DNA from: Reyranella soli
GTDB taxonomy: Bacteria; Pseudomonadota; Alphaproteobacteria; Reyranellales; Reyranellaceae
Direction of reading: 5' to 3'
NCBI RefSeq assembly: GCF_007992495.1
Contig: NZ_BKAJ01000143.1
Location: 1-35,614, forward strand
DNA length: 35,614 bases
The notes beneath the pieces are model-generated. The model was not told the origin of the DNA, ran no database searches, and was given only the letters and a program-made list of their open reading frames with translations. Position numbers and translations under genes: made by a program. This document shows, one piece after another, positions 27,298 to 35,614 of the stretch. Each line of letters starts with the position of its first letter. Position 1 is the first letter of the stretch.

Positions 27298-28281
27298 ATG
27301 ACGAGGCTCTCCCCATTGGGCAAGGCGACAGCACGCGTTGTTGTCATCACCGGCGGATCGTCCGGCATCGGTCGATGTACTGCCATTCTATTTGCGCAAC
27401 GGGGGTGGCGGATCGGGCTGATTGCGAGAGGTGATCAAGGTCTTGCGGCGTGCCGTCGTGACGTCGAGGCTGCCGGTGCCTGCGCGGCTACGGCCCAAGC
27501 AGACGTAGCCGACAGCAAGTCGCTTGCCCAAGCGGCGAACGCCATCGTGGCGGTGCTGGGCCCCATCGATGCTTGGATCAATTGCGCCGGCAACGGTGTG
27601 TATGGCCGCTTGGAAGATGTGTCCGAGCAAGAGTTTCGACGGGTGACCGACGTGACCTACCACGGCACGGTCAATGGCACGCGGGTGGCGCTCTCCCATA
27701 TGCGCAAGCGAGGGCGAGGAGGTATTGTGAATGTCTGTTCTGCTATCGCATTTCACGGTTTGCCTCTGATGTCGTCTTACGCCGGCGCGAAGGCGGCCGT
27801 GCGCTCTTTCGGACAAGCGATCCGCGGCGAACTGAGGTTGGAACGCAGCGCTGTTCGGATCAGCACCGTTTTTCCGCCAGCCGTGAACACACCCTTTTTC
27901 AGCCATGCCCTCAGCCATATGGGTTGGCCCGCCCGACCGGCGCGCCCGGTCTATCAGCCGGAGGTGGTTGCGCTGGGGATATGGCAAGCGATGGCCAGCG
28001 GGCGGGCGGAAATAACCATCACTGGTACGGTGGTGACCTTCTCACTGGCGACGAGGCTCGCACCGGGCCTGATGGGCTGGTGTGTAGCGCAAATGGGGTT
28101 CGAGCGACAGTTGACTCGCGACTCCGGGGCTTGCGCTCTCCAGGAGATGACTTTGTTCGAACCCTCGCAGCGCGTATTTACCGTGCACGGGCCTTTCGGG
28201 CGACGGGCAAGAGGCTGGAGCGTACAGCTATGGCTAGATAGGGGCCTGAATGCGGTCGCAAATTTGCTGAGAAGGAGATAG
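27298..28281 (+). CDS. Short-chain dehydrogenase/reductase
   Basis: A 327-residue SDR family oxidoreductase. Cofactor motif TGGSSGIG near the N-terminus, NCAGNG in place of NNAG, catalytic Ser in VNVCSAIAF and the YAGAK (YxxxK) motif are all visible. After the Rossmann domain a C-terminal extension of about 100 residues with a hydrophobic stretch (VTFSLATRLAPGLMGW) suggests membrane association, as in larger SDRs of this type. The ATG at 27298 is used; a TTG 15 bases upstream is an alternative. It converges on another SDR 8 bases away. Confidence 0.9.
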   Translation: MTRLSPLGKATARVVVITGGSSGIGRCTAILFAQRGWRIGLIARGDQGLAACRRDVEAAGACAATAQADVADSKSLAQAANAIVAVLGPIDAWINCAGNGVYGRLEDVSEQEFRRVTDVTYHGTVNGTRVALSHMRKRGRGGIVNVCSAIAFHGLPLMSSYAGAKAAVRSFGQAIRGELRLERSAVRISTVFPPAVNTPFFSHALSHMGWPARPARPVYQPEVVALGIWQAMASGRAEITITGTVVTFSLATRLAPGLMGWCVAQMGFERQLTRDSGACALQEMTLFEPSQRVFTVHGPFGRRARGWSVQLWLDRGLNAVANLLRRR

Positions 28282-28289
28282 GCGAGGCG

Positions 28290-29159
28290 CTACGTCAAAC
28301 GCTCTGTCGCCTGCCAGACTCGCTCCAAAAGGCCCGGATCCAAAGCTTGACGGTTTGGCGCAGTGGCCCGACGATTTTTGAGATAAATGCCGGTGACCGA
28401 ACCGAGTTCAGGCGCCAACGCGGCATGCAGTGCCGTGTCTGCTCCCTGTTCTTCCGTCAGCGCTGTCAGCGCCAAACCTCGCCAGACGAGACCGATCAGT
28501 CCGCCGGTTCGCACCAAACCAGTGGCCACGAGCCCAGGGTGCACAACGTTGGCGACGACGCCCGTTCCCCTCAGGCGATTGGCCAACCTGAACGTCGTCA
28601 TCATCAGGGCAAGCTTCGATTGGCTGTAGGCGCGCCTCATTGCCCAGCGGCGACCGAGCACAAGGGCGTCGGGATCGATCTGCGCGCGGTCGGAGGTCGA
28701 TGAGCCGATATTTATAATCCGCGATGGCGCCCCCGCTACCAACAAGGGGAGTAGCACTTGGGTCAGCACAAAGGGGCAAAGAAGATTCGTCGCAAGAACG
28801 CGGTCATGGCCCTCCTCGGTCGCAATTGGGCGGGGTTCGAAGACGCCGGCGTTGTTGATCAACACCGAAATGCGCGAGTAGCGGTCGGCGATACGCCTGC
28901 CGGCATTTCGCGTTTCGGATAGCAGCGAGAGATCGGCTATCAGAAGTTCGGTCCTTGCCTGCGGCACTTGCTGATCGATCCAGGTCTGAGTCGCTATCCC
29001 GCGTGCTCGGTCCCGCCCTATCACGACCACATGATGCCCGGCGCGCGCCATTCCAAGCGCTATCCAGCGACCGATCCCGCTGGTCGCGCCGGTAACGATG
29101 GCGATGGGCCGTTCCTTTGAAATGGGGGGCGACCCCACTAAAGCAGGTTGAGGCGTCAT
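28290..29159 (-). CDS. Short-chain dehydrogenase, retinol-dehydrogenase-like
   Basis: A 289-residue classical SDR. TGATSGIGR binds the cofactor, NNAGV follows the fourth strand, SS in INIGSSTSD supplies the catalytic Ser, and AYSQSKLA is the YxxxK motif. VHPGLVATGL after it is the usual substrate-loop start. The pattern (DLSLLSETRNAGRRI, then ISVLINNAGVF) is like retinol dehydrogenase/WWOX-type SDRs; the true substrate is unknown. It is convergent with the preceding SDR, and the two are too different to be a recent duplicate. Confidence 0.9.
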   Translation of the reverse strand: MTPQPALVGSPPISKERPIAIVTGATSGIGRWIALGMARAGHHVVVIGRDRARGIATQTWIDQQVPQARTELLIADLSLLSETRNAGRRIADRYSRISVLINNAGVFEPRPIATEEGHDRVLATNLLCPFVLTQVLLPLLVAGAPSRIINIGSSTSDRAQIDPDALVLGRRWAMRRAYSQSKLALMMTTFRLANRLRGTGVVANVVHPGLVATGLVRTGGLIGLVWRGLALTALTEEQGADTALHAALAPELGSVTGIYLKNRRATAPNRQALDPGLLERVWQATERLT

Positions 29160-29425
29160 GCCATTTCCACTTAGCGTTTTGCGCGGCGCTCGCTGTATGG
29201 CACGAGCGTTCGATTGAACATTGTGACCTAGCGGGCAATCAGGCAGAAGCTCGAATGGGCTAACCGAGTCCAGACGGGCGAGCGCGCGCCCGACGCGGGA
29301 GCGTCGGTCAACGTCGCCGCTAACTCACTGCCACCACGGGAGCCGGGCGACACGACTTAATGATAGCACTTGTGCAGCGCATCGCAGACAGTAAGGATCA
29401 GGCCTGCAAGTTCACTCGACGCAGC

Positions 29426-30103
29426 CTATTTACGCGAAGTCCGGCGTCGGGCAACCTTGGCAGCACGAGCGGTCTCTTTCGAGGTAGCTTTAGATCCCGA
29501 TGCTAACGTCTTCGATGACTTAGTGGCGCGTGCTGCCCTCGGCGCAGACTTGGAGGTGCCGGTTGCGGTCGATGGGACCGCGGCCACAACATTTTCGATG
29601 AGCGCGGCTTCTTCGACTAAAGCGACGGGCTCGGCTGAAATCGAGGGCTCTGCGCTAGTCGCAATCGTTCCGCGCCCGGCAAACAGCGTCCTGATCTCAT
29701 CTAACATCTCGGTGACCCGGGCGCTCAAAATGTCCACTGCAGAGACATTCGTTTTGACCGCGATGCCTGACAACTCCACGAAATGGGCAAGGCTCGAAGC
29801 GTAAATACGGCCGGCGCCATCGACCTGCTTCGTGGCTCTCTCTTCGACCGATGCCCCATTCAGGAGGTCTCTGGTCACATTAGCGTAGTTGTCGACAGTA
29901 GTCTGAATCAGGTCGCGCTCACGTTCCGCGAACGTCTTAAGGCCGTCGAATACGGCTCGGTTGGCTTGGGTCAACGCGGCCGCATTCTTCCGATGTACTT
30001 CGAGCAGCGCCTCGATGTTGAACATCGGAAACCTAGGAATAGACCACAATTTGGTCAGCTCAGTGTCGGCGAACGGCCAAACGACAGCTTGGAGCGAGTT
30101 CAT
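29426..30103 (-). CDS. Phasin family protein
   Basis: A 225-residue phasin-type protein, which coats polyhydroxyalkanoate granules. Residues 20-130 form amphipathic helices with the typical pattern IEALLEVHRKNAAALTQANR, AERERDLIQTTVDNYANV and FVELSGIAVKTNVSAVDILS. The tail from about 170 is Ala/Lys/Ser/Thr-rich and ends in ARRRTSRK, a histone-like basic extension that can bind DNA in some phasins (PhaM/PhaF type). A GAGAGG ribosome binding site precedes the ATG. It probably links carbon storage with the nucleoid. Confidence 0.88.
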   Translation of the reverse strand: MNSLQAVVWPFADTELTKLWSIPRFPMFNIEALLEVHRKNAAALTQANRAVFDGLKTFAERERDLIQTTVDNYANVTRDLLNGASVEERATKQVDGAGRIYASSLAHFVELSGIAVKTNVSAVDILSARVTEMLDEIRTLFAGRGTIATSAEPSISAEPVALVEEAALIENVVAAVPSTATGTSKSAPRAARATKSSKTLASGSKATSKETARAAKVARRRTSRK

Positions 30104-30503
30104 GGAGACCTCTCTAGGGTTGAGGAAAGTGTGCCAACATCTGAAGCAAGGAGCGGCGTTGCAAGGGCTCCACCGCAGCGAAGGACGGTCGTGTAGAAGA
30201 GCGAGGGTGTTAGCGACCGATTGGGTCCGTTGTTCGCCCGTACGCAGGCCCAGGCATTGTGGCTGGCATGCTATAACTTGGCGACGATTGGGAGGTTCCC
30301 CAATGGCCGCGGCCGCTTTGCCGCATCCTGCGCCAAAACATCAGACGAAAACCGGCCTAAAGGTCGGCGAGGGGGCGACGCGGCGTTGCCTCGGCTGAGG
30401 CAACAAACACGCTGATAAAGGAGAGTTCGATTCCACCCCGCTGGGGCACTTAATGGGAACTTTGCATTCCGCCAGTTCCCTACGGCGCGCTGCATCCTCG
30501 AAT
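30104..30503. other. Intergenic region with a perfect hairpin
   Basis: About 400 bases without a convincing gene. GTTGCCTC (30385-30392), loop GGCT, GAGGCAAC (30397-30404) forms a perfect 8-bp stem. No T-run follows on either strand. It lies downstream of the YihY gene and upstream of the phasin gene, so a role in termination is possible. Confidence 0.4.
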
Positions 30504-31415
30504 TCAAGCAGTTGGACCATGAGACCGGTGGCTGCCGTAAACGGAAGCCCACGCGCGGGTAAACTCCGCACCCAATAGGAAGATTTGCGACGAGTAAAAG
30601 ATCCAGAGCAGCAAGACAATCAGCGCGCCGGCGGCGCCGAAGCTAGAGGCAATGTTGCTGCGGCCGACATAGAGCGTGATGAGGTACTTCCCGCCGGCAA
30701 AAAGAAGCGTGGCAACGACCGCACCGATAGCGACATCACGCCAGGCGATGCTCGTGTCGGGCAGAACCTTGTACATGGCGGCGAACAAGGCCCCAAGCAG
30801 GGCGATCGACAGCAAAAAATCGACAACGGCCAGGACTGCCTCCATCGACGGAAACATGCCTTGCATAAAGGTCGACAGCGCACCGAGGGCGGCGCTTACG
30901 GCGAGGGAAAGCATCAACACGAAGCCAAAGGCGATGATCAATCCGAGACTTATCAGCCGTCCCCGCACCAAACGCGACATTGTCGACTGCTCGGGTGTGA
31001 CCTTCCAAACCGCATTCAGCGCAGACTGGACTTCGCCGAATACGCCACTGATCGCAAGCAGGATAGCGCCAAGCCCCACCACTGTCGCTACCGTCCCGCT
31101 AAGACGGTCCGAAGCGCTGCGGATCATAGCCTCTAACGCCTCAGCCGTCTGTTGGCCCATTAGGCCGCTCAGTTGACCGACGATGGCGCCCTGCGCGGCA
31201 TCTTGCCCGAAGGCGAGGCCAGCAACCGCGATGACCACCAACAGCGTCGGCGCCACAGAGAAAAGGGTAAAATAGGCAATGGAGGCGCCCCGGCTCCAAT
31301 CGTCGTCTTCGATGAAACCTTCTCCCGTAAGGCGCAACAGCAGCCACGCCTTCCCGAGGGCCGTGCGCAGTCTAGGCAACGGCGGTTGAGGCGAGTGCGG
31401 TGTGTCCGGGCACAT
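30504..31415 (-). CDS. YihY/BrkB family inner membrane protein
   Basis: A 303-residue polytopic inner-membrane protein of the YihY/virulence factor BrkB family (once misnamed RNase BN). Family signature at 40-65 (DDWSRGASIAYFTLFSVAPT), QLSGLMGQQTAEALEAMI, and later SIAWRDVAIGAVVATLLFAG and LLWIFYSSQIFLLGAEFTRA. About six membrane helices. The function is not firmly known. No ribosome binding site is visible before the ATG. A GGAAC at 31448-31444 has a poor -10 at the right distance, so EcfG control is not claimed. Confidence 0.9.
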   Translation of the reverse strand: MCPDTPHSPQPPLPRLRTALGKAWLLLRLTGEGFIEDDDWSRGASIAYFTLFSVAPTLLVVIAVAGLAFGQDAAQGAIVGQLSGLMGQQTAEALEAMIRSASDRLSGTVATVVGLGAILLAISGVFGEVQSALNAVWKVTPEQSTMSRLVRGRLISLGLIIAFGFVLMLSLAVSAALGALSTFMQGMFPSMEAVLAVVDFLLSIALLGALFAAMYKVLPDTSIAWRDVAIGAVVATLLFAGGKYLITLYVGRSNIASSFGAAGALIVLLLWIFYSSQIFLLGAEFTRAWASVYGSHRSHGPTA

Positions 31416-31805
31416 GCGAAGTCAATCACGGTTAAGTATGACGGTTCCCACCCACGCTAACCGGTTAAAGGGCCGCTACATTAACGCAGGTCTCGTCCGG
31501 CGTTGCCGCTCACGCCGAGCGCTCACCTTTGGGGTTCTAGTAAGACTTTTCCATGTGGAGGCGACCAGCAACATCGTCCGGCGCACGTCCCAGTTCTTGA
31601 TAGTTTCGGCTTCAGACCGCGCTTCCAGCTTCTGGTTCGTAAAATTCCGCACGCTTGACGCGTTCCTCAGCCATCGTCCTAACTCGGCTCGGTTCAACAA
31701 CGCGGTAATCGGGCAAACGTTCACCCGTGCGGCGTTGTCCGCTGGGCAGTAGCGGACAGCAGCGCCGCGGCGCCCTGGTGCTTGTCCAGCCTGCCGGCTG
31801 CGCAT
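31416..31805. other. Intergenic region
   Basis: About 390 bases between two minus-strand genes. One minus-strand frame spans most of it, but its composition is not protein-like and it matches nothing I know. No terminator was found. Confidence 0.35.
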
Positions 31806-32072
31806 TCACCGCTTCGGATTGGTCAGGTTCTCGAATTCCTTGAGATGGGTCGGTGCCCAACGATGGTCGCGCGTCCGCTCGATCCAGCGATCAAGCCATG
31901 GCCAGCGCCGACGGGCGGCCTTGACCCACCGGCGGCCGCTCTCAAACTCGGTCGCCAGCAGATAGAGGGCGATCACGAAGAATATCCAACCCTGCAGGAT
32001 CGGCACCAGCCCGCCAACCACTGTCATGATCAGGCAGGCGACGATAGCGACGGCCATTAGCGGCTTTCGCAT
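31806..32072 (-). CDS. Small membrane protein, PGPGW-like
   Basis: An 88-residue protein with two close hydrophobic segments at about 5-25 (LMAVAIVACLIMTVVGGLVP) and 28-42 (GWIFFVIALYLLATEF), then a basic cytosolic tail (RRWVKAARRRWPWLDRWIER). The layout resembles the small PGPGW putative transmembrane proteins of proteobacteria, although the PGPGW string itself reads PILQGW here. Function unknown. Confidence 0.7.
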   Translation of the reverse strand: MRKPLMAVAIVACLIMTVVGGLVPILQGWIFFVIALYLLATEFESGRRWVKAARRRWPWLDRWIERTRDHRWAPTHLKEFENLTNPKR

Positions 32073-32423
32073 GGAGAGAAGGCCTTTCGATTTGCTTCGG
32101 TCGCTCCGAGCGGAGCGCTGACCCCGAGCCTCGAAGGAACTCCGTGTTGTTGAGACTCAGGGTCACCAACCACTCAGACGCGCTCCGGAGAGGCCGGCAA
32201 ATAGGCAATGGCAGATGAGCAGGGGAAGTTACAGTGAGGAGTCGAAATGCCGGACAGTCACTCCAGTCTTTGCCAAAGTCGCCACTGCAGGGAAGGATGC
32301 GCCGTCTTTGATCGCTGACATCCTCAACCGGTGATCCCCTTTGGAGCGCCGAAGGCCAGGCCAAAGCATCGTCGGCCGGCGACCAGTTTGGCGTTCCAGG
32401 CGGGGCGCTTCCACGCAGGGCTC
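32073..32423. other. Intergenic region
   Basis: About 350 bases. It holds a short perfect palindrome, CGCTCCG-AG-CGGAGCG, at 32102-32117, just upstream of the small membrane protein, and a possible 23-codon plus-strand frame after GAGGAG near 32235 that I cannot support as a gene. Confidence 0.35.
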
Positions 32424-33497
32424 CTAGTCCGTCCGGTTGGTGAAGCGGGCCTTGCCGAGGCCTGTGCCGATAGTCATAACGCCCCAGTGGCCGACGTCTT
32501 TCATGTTGGGAACCTCGCTCAGGCCCTGTACGACGGCATCGTTGTGGATCTGGATGAAGACGTCGTGACCGCCGATCCGCGGCAGGCGCTTGCCCAGAGC
32601 GAGAGCCAGGTTGAGACCGTCGCCTTCCCAATTGCCGGGCAGGTTCTGGCCGCCCTTCAGGATCGTGCCGCGTTCGTCGATCAGGCCGGGGCAGCCGATG
32701 CCCATGAACGGGGCAAGTTTTACCTTCTCGCCCTCGGCGCGCTCGATCAGTTTGACCAGCATGTCGGCGATGCGGTCGATCGCCTCCTCGCGTTCCGGCT
32801 TGTCGTCAAAGTGCCGCCAGTGTTGGCGTTTCCAGACGTCCGCCTCGGCAACACTGCCGCGCTTGTCGGCATTTAGCTCGACGATGCCGACGCGCACGTT
32901 GGTGCCGCCAATGTCGGCGGCGAGGATGGCGTCGTGGCCGGCCAAGATCCAGGAGGGGGCGAGCTGCACGCTGCCGATCAGGCCGGCTTCATCGGGATGA
33001 TTCTGGATAGCGGCCAGTTCCACGGCGACGCCGGCGCCGGTCAGAAGGAGCGAGGCACGGCCCATGGCCAGCTCGCCGATTCGGCTGGCGATCAGTCCGC
33101 CGCCCAGCACGATGCGCTCGGTATCTTTCCAGCTTGCCAGCCTCTTGAAGCGACGCACCACCGTCGCCAACTCAGCGGTGAATTCCTCGACCACCGTATG
33201 GATGAGGGCGGCAGACTTCGGATCGTCGCTCGCCATCATCTTGTCGAGCTTCGCCTTAGAGACATCCTCCATCGGCGTGTCGCCTAACGGATCCTCATCA
33301 TGCTCCTTCAGGCGTTCGCGCCAATCGGCCAATATCGCCCGGAAGGCACGGCGGCTGGCCCGATCACCGACGAAGCCGTCGTCGTCGCGTAGTTCCTCGT
33401 TATAGGTGTCGACGGTGACCGCAGGAAGCACCCGGCTCCCGTGCGCTAGGGGGGTATGCGGCAGGGTATCTGCGTCGACTTCGTTCGCATTTCTCAA
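32424..33497 (-). CDS. ROK-family sugar kinase with circularly permuted motif order
   Basis: A 357-residue protein. The TTG start is chosen because GGGAG lies 7 bases upstream. It has ROK (repressor, ORF, kinase) hexokinase motifs in permuted order. Residues 80-180 carry what is normally the C-terminal part: a helix pair, IVLGGGLIASRIGEL (129-143) and HPDEAGLIGSVQLAP (167-181). Then comes the normal N-terminus: DIGGTNVRVGIVEL (195-208, phosphate 1), GIGCPGLID (266-274), NLPGNW (285-290), HNDA (318-321, with the catalytic Asp at 320) and GTGLG (344-348, phosphate 2), after which it stops. The zinc motif CxCGxxGCxE of ordinary ROK proteins is absent; only one Cys remains. The intact kinase motifs suggest an active ATP-dependent sugar or polyol kinase, possibly glucokinase-like. 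Substrate unknown. Confidence 0.8.
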   Translation of the reverse strand: MRNANEVDADTLPHTPLAHGSRVLPAVTVDTYNEELRDDDGFVGDRASRRAFRAILADWRERLKEHDEDPLGDTPMEDVSKAKLDKMMASDDPKSAALIHTVVEEFTAELATVVRRFKRLASWKDTERIVLGGGLIASRIGELAMGRASLLLTGAGVAVELAAIQNHPDEAGLIGSVQLAPSWILAGHDAILAADIGGTNVRVGIVELNADKRGSVAEADVWKRQHWRHFDDKPEREEAIDRIADMLVKLIERAEGEKVKLAPFMGIGCPGLIDERGTILKGGQNLPGNWEGDGLNLALALGKRLPRIGGHDVFIQIHNDAVVQGLSEVPNMKDVGHWGVMTIGTGLGKARFTNRTD

Positions 33498-33784
33498 GAC
33501 CAGCTCCCTTACTTGGCGTTCGCCTGATGCCTCGGCACGTCGGCACCATGCTTTTGGAGATCAGCCCGCGAGGATTACGAGCAACGGGCGAGCAAGCAGC
33601 CTCGCCGCTCAGGTCAAACGGTGTGCAGGTTCGATCGTTGCGGCGAGGCGACGCTTGAAGCTTGGGTCCGGATGAAGAGCCGCCTCTGTATCTGCGGCAA
33701 AGGAAGATGGCCGCAAGCTCGCAATGCGCGGCCGCTTTTCCGGCTCCATCGCGCTGTGTTCCAGAGTTCTGTGTCGAGGCCTGC
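33498..33784. other. Short intergenic region
   Basis: About 290 bases between the hybrid kinase stop and the ROK start, both on the minus strand. No clear promoter, terminator or small gene was recognised. Confidence 0.3.
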
Positions 33785-35321
33785 TCAACTATCCTGCGAT
33801 GTACGCAACAGCGCGGCCACGCTTGATGCCAATTGTGCTTGCCGGAATGGCTTGGCGAGCTGAAGTAGACCGGACTTCTGGGCGTTCTCGTCGACGAGGC
33901 CAGACATGAGGAGAACCGGTATTCCCCTCCGCTTGCCACGGACTGCGTCCGCCAGATCGAGCCCCGTCAATCCTGACATCAGATTGTCGGTCATCACGCC
34001 ATCTATGAGCGGGTCGCGATCAAAGCGATTCAAGGCTTCTTCCGCTGATTCTGCCTCAACCACCTCGTAGCCAAGATCAATCAGCATTGCCGCCGTGCTC
34101 GACCTCACCAGGGCTTCATCGTCCACCAGAAGGATGCGGCCGAGCGCAGGGGCCTCCGCTTTCGAAGCGACTTCGGACGCGGCAACCACAGGTGTTTCCG
34201 AGCTGACCGGGAACATCAGGGTCGCGACAGTCCCTTGTCCGGGGCTGCTCGACAGAACCAGCGCGCCACCGAGCTGGGATGCCAGGCCGTCCACCGTGGA
34301 GAGTCCCAACCCGGTTCCCTTCCCGGCAGTCTTGGTCGAGAAGAAGGGTTCGGTCGCCTGAGCCATGGTCGCTTCGTCCATTCCCGAGCCCGTATCTGCG
34401 AAGGAAAGACTGATGTAACGGCCTGGCGGCAGTTTCGACGGATGACCGCCAGGATGTACGGTCTCACAAAGTGCAGATACTTTGAGCACGCCGCCCTTAG
34501 TCATCGCATCCCGAGCGTTCACGCTGAGGTTCAAGATTGCCATTTCCACTTGCTGCGGATCGATCTTCGCCGGGGGCATGTTGGGCTGCACGTCGAATAC
34601 GAGCTGAATCTGCGGTCCCAGGCTCGTGCTAATGAGGTCACTCATTTCCCGTATAAGCGTCGCGATGTCGACCGGTCGGGAGTGCAAGGGCTGCCGCCGC
34701 GCAAAGGCGAGCAGGCGCTGTACAAGCGTTTTTGCCCGCTCAGCCGACTGCAGCGCTCGATCGATGAGCTGAAGCTCTCCCCCGTCTCCCGAGCGACGGC
34801 GATTGAGCAGATCGAGGCTGCCGGATGATAGGGGTAAGGAGATTGTTGAAGTCGTGCGCGACGCCGCCCATGAGCTGGCCCATCGCCTTCAGTTTCTGCC
34901 CCTGGCGCAATTCGTCGAGCAGCACCACGCGCTCCTGCTCGGCGCGCTTTTGTGTAGTCAGGTCTTGAAAGCAATTGACGGCGCCTATCTGGATTCCGCT
35001 GTCATCCAGCACAGGGGCAATATTGACGAGAACCGTGACGCGCGAGCCGTCTTGTCGCTCAATGATGACTTCTTGATCGTGAGCGGGTTTGCCGGTCCGC
35101 AGGACCCACTCCATAGGTGTTTCGTTGTGGGGTAGGCGGGTTCCGTCCGGGTTGAATAGCTTGTGAGCCCCGCAAAATCGCTCATCCGAGTCGCCGATAC
35201 GCGGAGTACGTCCCCAAAGTTCGCTGGCCCGATGGTTGAAGGCGACAATGACGGCGTTGGAATCGCAGACGTAGACCGCTGCTGGAAGTGCTTCGATCAG
35301 GCTCTTGGAAAACCAGTCCAT
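33785..35321 (-). pseudogene. PAS-histidine kinase-receiver hybrid, frameshifted after the H-box
   Basis: Would be a 511-residue cytosolic hybrid sensor kinase. The first frame starts MDWFSKSLIEALPAAVYVCD at 35321 after a GAGGGG ribosome binding site. It holds a PAS domain (8-120, ending NCFQDLTTQKRAEQ) and the H-box GGVAHDFNNLLTPII with H156. One extra C near 34823 then shifts the frame. Removing it restores GSLDLLNRRRSGD, then LVQRLLAFARRQPL, and joins the ATPase domain (NLSVNARDAM, DTGSGMD, GKGTGLGLSTV) and a C-terminal receiver (RILLVDDEAL, MTDNLMSG, LAKPF). The span is one base over a multiple of three. No membrane segment is present. Sequence quality elsewhere in the gene is good, so an assembly error is possible. 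Confidence 0.8.
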
Positions 35322-35547
35322 GGCACAACCCCTCGACTTGCGAGCGGGAGCGCAACATCGGCTCTCTCTGCCGCTGGTGCTCGATAAGGGCTGAAGCCAG
35401 CGATGCGACGAGACTAGCGACTTTCATGGTTGGTGCTGTTCGCTATTGCACACCCTCGTGGATTTCGTTTGCTTTCCCCGGCGAAGTCCTCAAGTGAGGA
35501 CAATACCCTACGCGCTGGTCCCGAGCGTCGGAGGGGGTCAGGATAAC

Positions 35548-35614
35548 CTACTCGCGAATGATCACGTTTAGCAGCGAGGAATGCACCTTAAGGTGGCCGT
35601 TGTATTCGACCAAG
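35548..35614 (-). CDS. C-terminus of an unidentified protein (partial)
   Basis: A minus-strand frame enters from the right edge and ends in a TAG at 35548: LVEYNGHLKVHSSLLNVIIRE. The sequence looks protein-like, but 21 residues are too few to name a family. Confidence 0.4.
   Translation of the reverse strand, partial: LVEYNGHLKVHSSLLNVIIRE

Noticed and set aside
30385..30404. Perfect hairpin GTTGCCTC/GAGGCAAC as a rho-independent terminator of the YihY gene
   Set aside because: No T-run follows the stem on the minus strand and it is 100 bases past the stop.
31415..31448. EcfG promoter upstream of the YihY gene (GGAAC at 31448-31444)
   Set aside because: The bases at the right distance read GATT, not CGTT; the match is too poor.

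Overview
The window looks like chromosomal DNA of a GC-rich alphaproteobacterium, probably a free-living or soil/water type such as Reyranella or a Bradyrhizobium-like lineage. This is an inference from gene content: class III cyclase-TolB-TPR proteins, a phasin, a TorF-type porin, SbtA, a PhnA-like membrane protein, EcfG-type GGAAC...CGTT promoters and high GC. No rRNA, tRNA, CRISPR array, prophage or intact insertion sequence was seen.

Layout. 1-3.8 kb: a signal-peptide gene running off the left edge and a two-HKD phospholipase-D-like lipoprotein share a divergent region with two facing EcfG-like promoters; three small minus-strand proteins follow. 3.9-6.35 kb: tspO and a frameshifted sbtA, divergent from a LysR regulator, with a 14-bp direct repeat between them. 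6.4-8.0 kb: a MipA/OmpV outer-membrane protein and a DUF3833 lipoprotein. 8.1-9.8 kb is a decay zone: a roughly 75-bp clpB fossil, a broken ATP-dependent DNA ligase and a frameshifted receiver protein. 9.9-15.25 kb: three class III cyclase-TolB-TPR genes joined by ATGA overlaps, then the first codons of a fourth copy. 15.9-19.1 kb: glgX and a TorF-like porin. 19.2-22.8 kb: a possible structured RNA with a strong terminator, two small proteins, then PolX (polymerase Asp triad lost, PHP nuclease kept) overlapping a DUF72 gene. 22.9-32 kb: mostly single genes for membrane and stress functions (PhnA-like protein, truncated DUF4142 protein, alpha/beta hydrolase, SemiSWEET, PNPOx-like stress protein, two SDRs, phasin, YihY, small membrane protein). 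32.4-35.3 kb: a ROK-family sugar kinase whose motifs are circularly permuted, and a PAS-histidine kinase-receiver hybrid interrupted by one extra base. The last bases hold the C-terminus of an unidentified minus-strand gene.

How it fits together. Most genes are small transcription units with stress, envelope, repair or storage themes (glycogen debranching, polyhydroxyalkanoate granules, DNA repair, general stress proteins). With the EcfG-like promoters this suggests an accessory general-stress region. The most unusual items are the permuted ROK protein, the coupled cyclase array with an aborted fourth copy, and the polymerase-dead PolX. Four genes are disrupted by frameshifts, three of them by a single base; either the region is decaying or the assembly contains indel errors, and this should be settled before any of the four is called a pseudogene.
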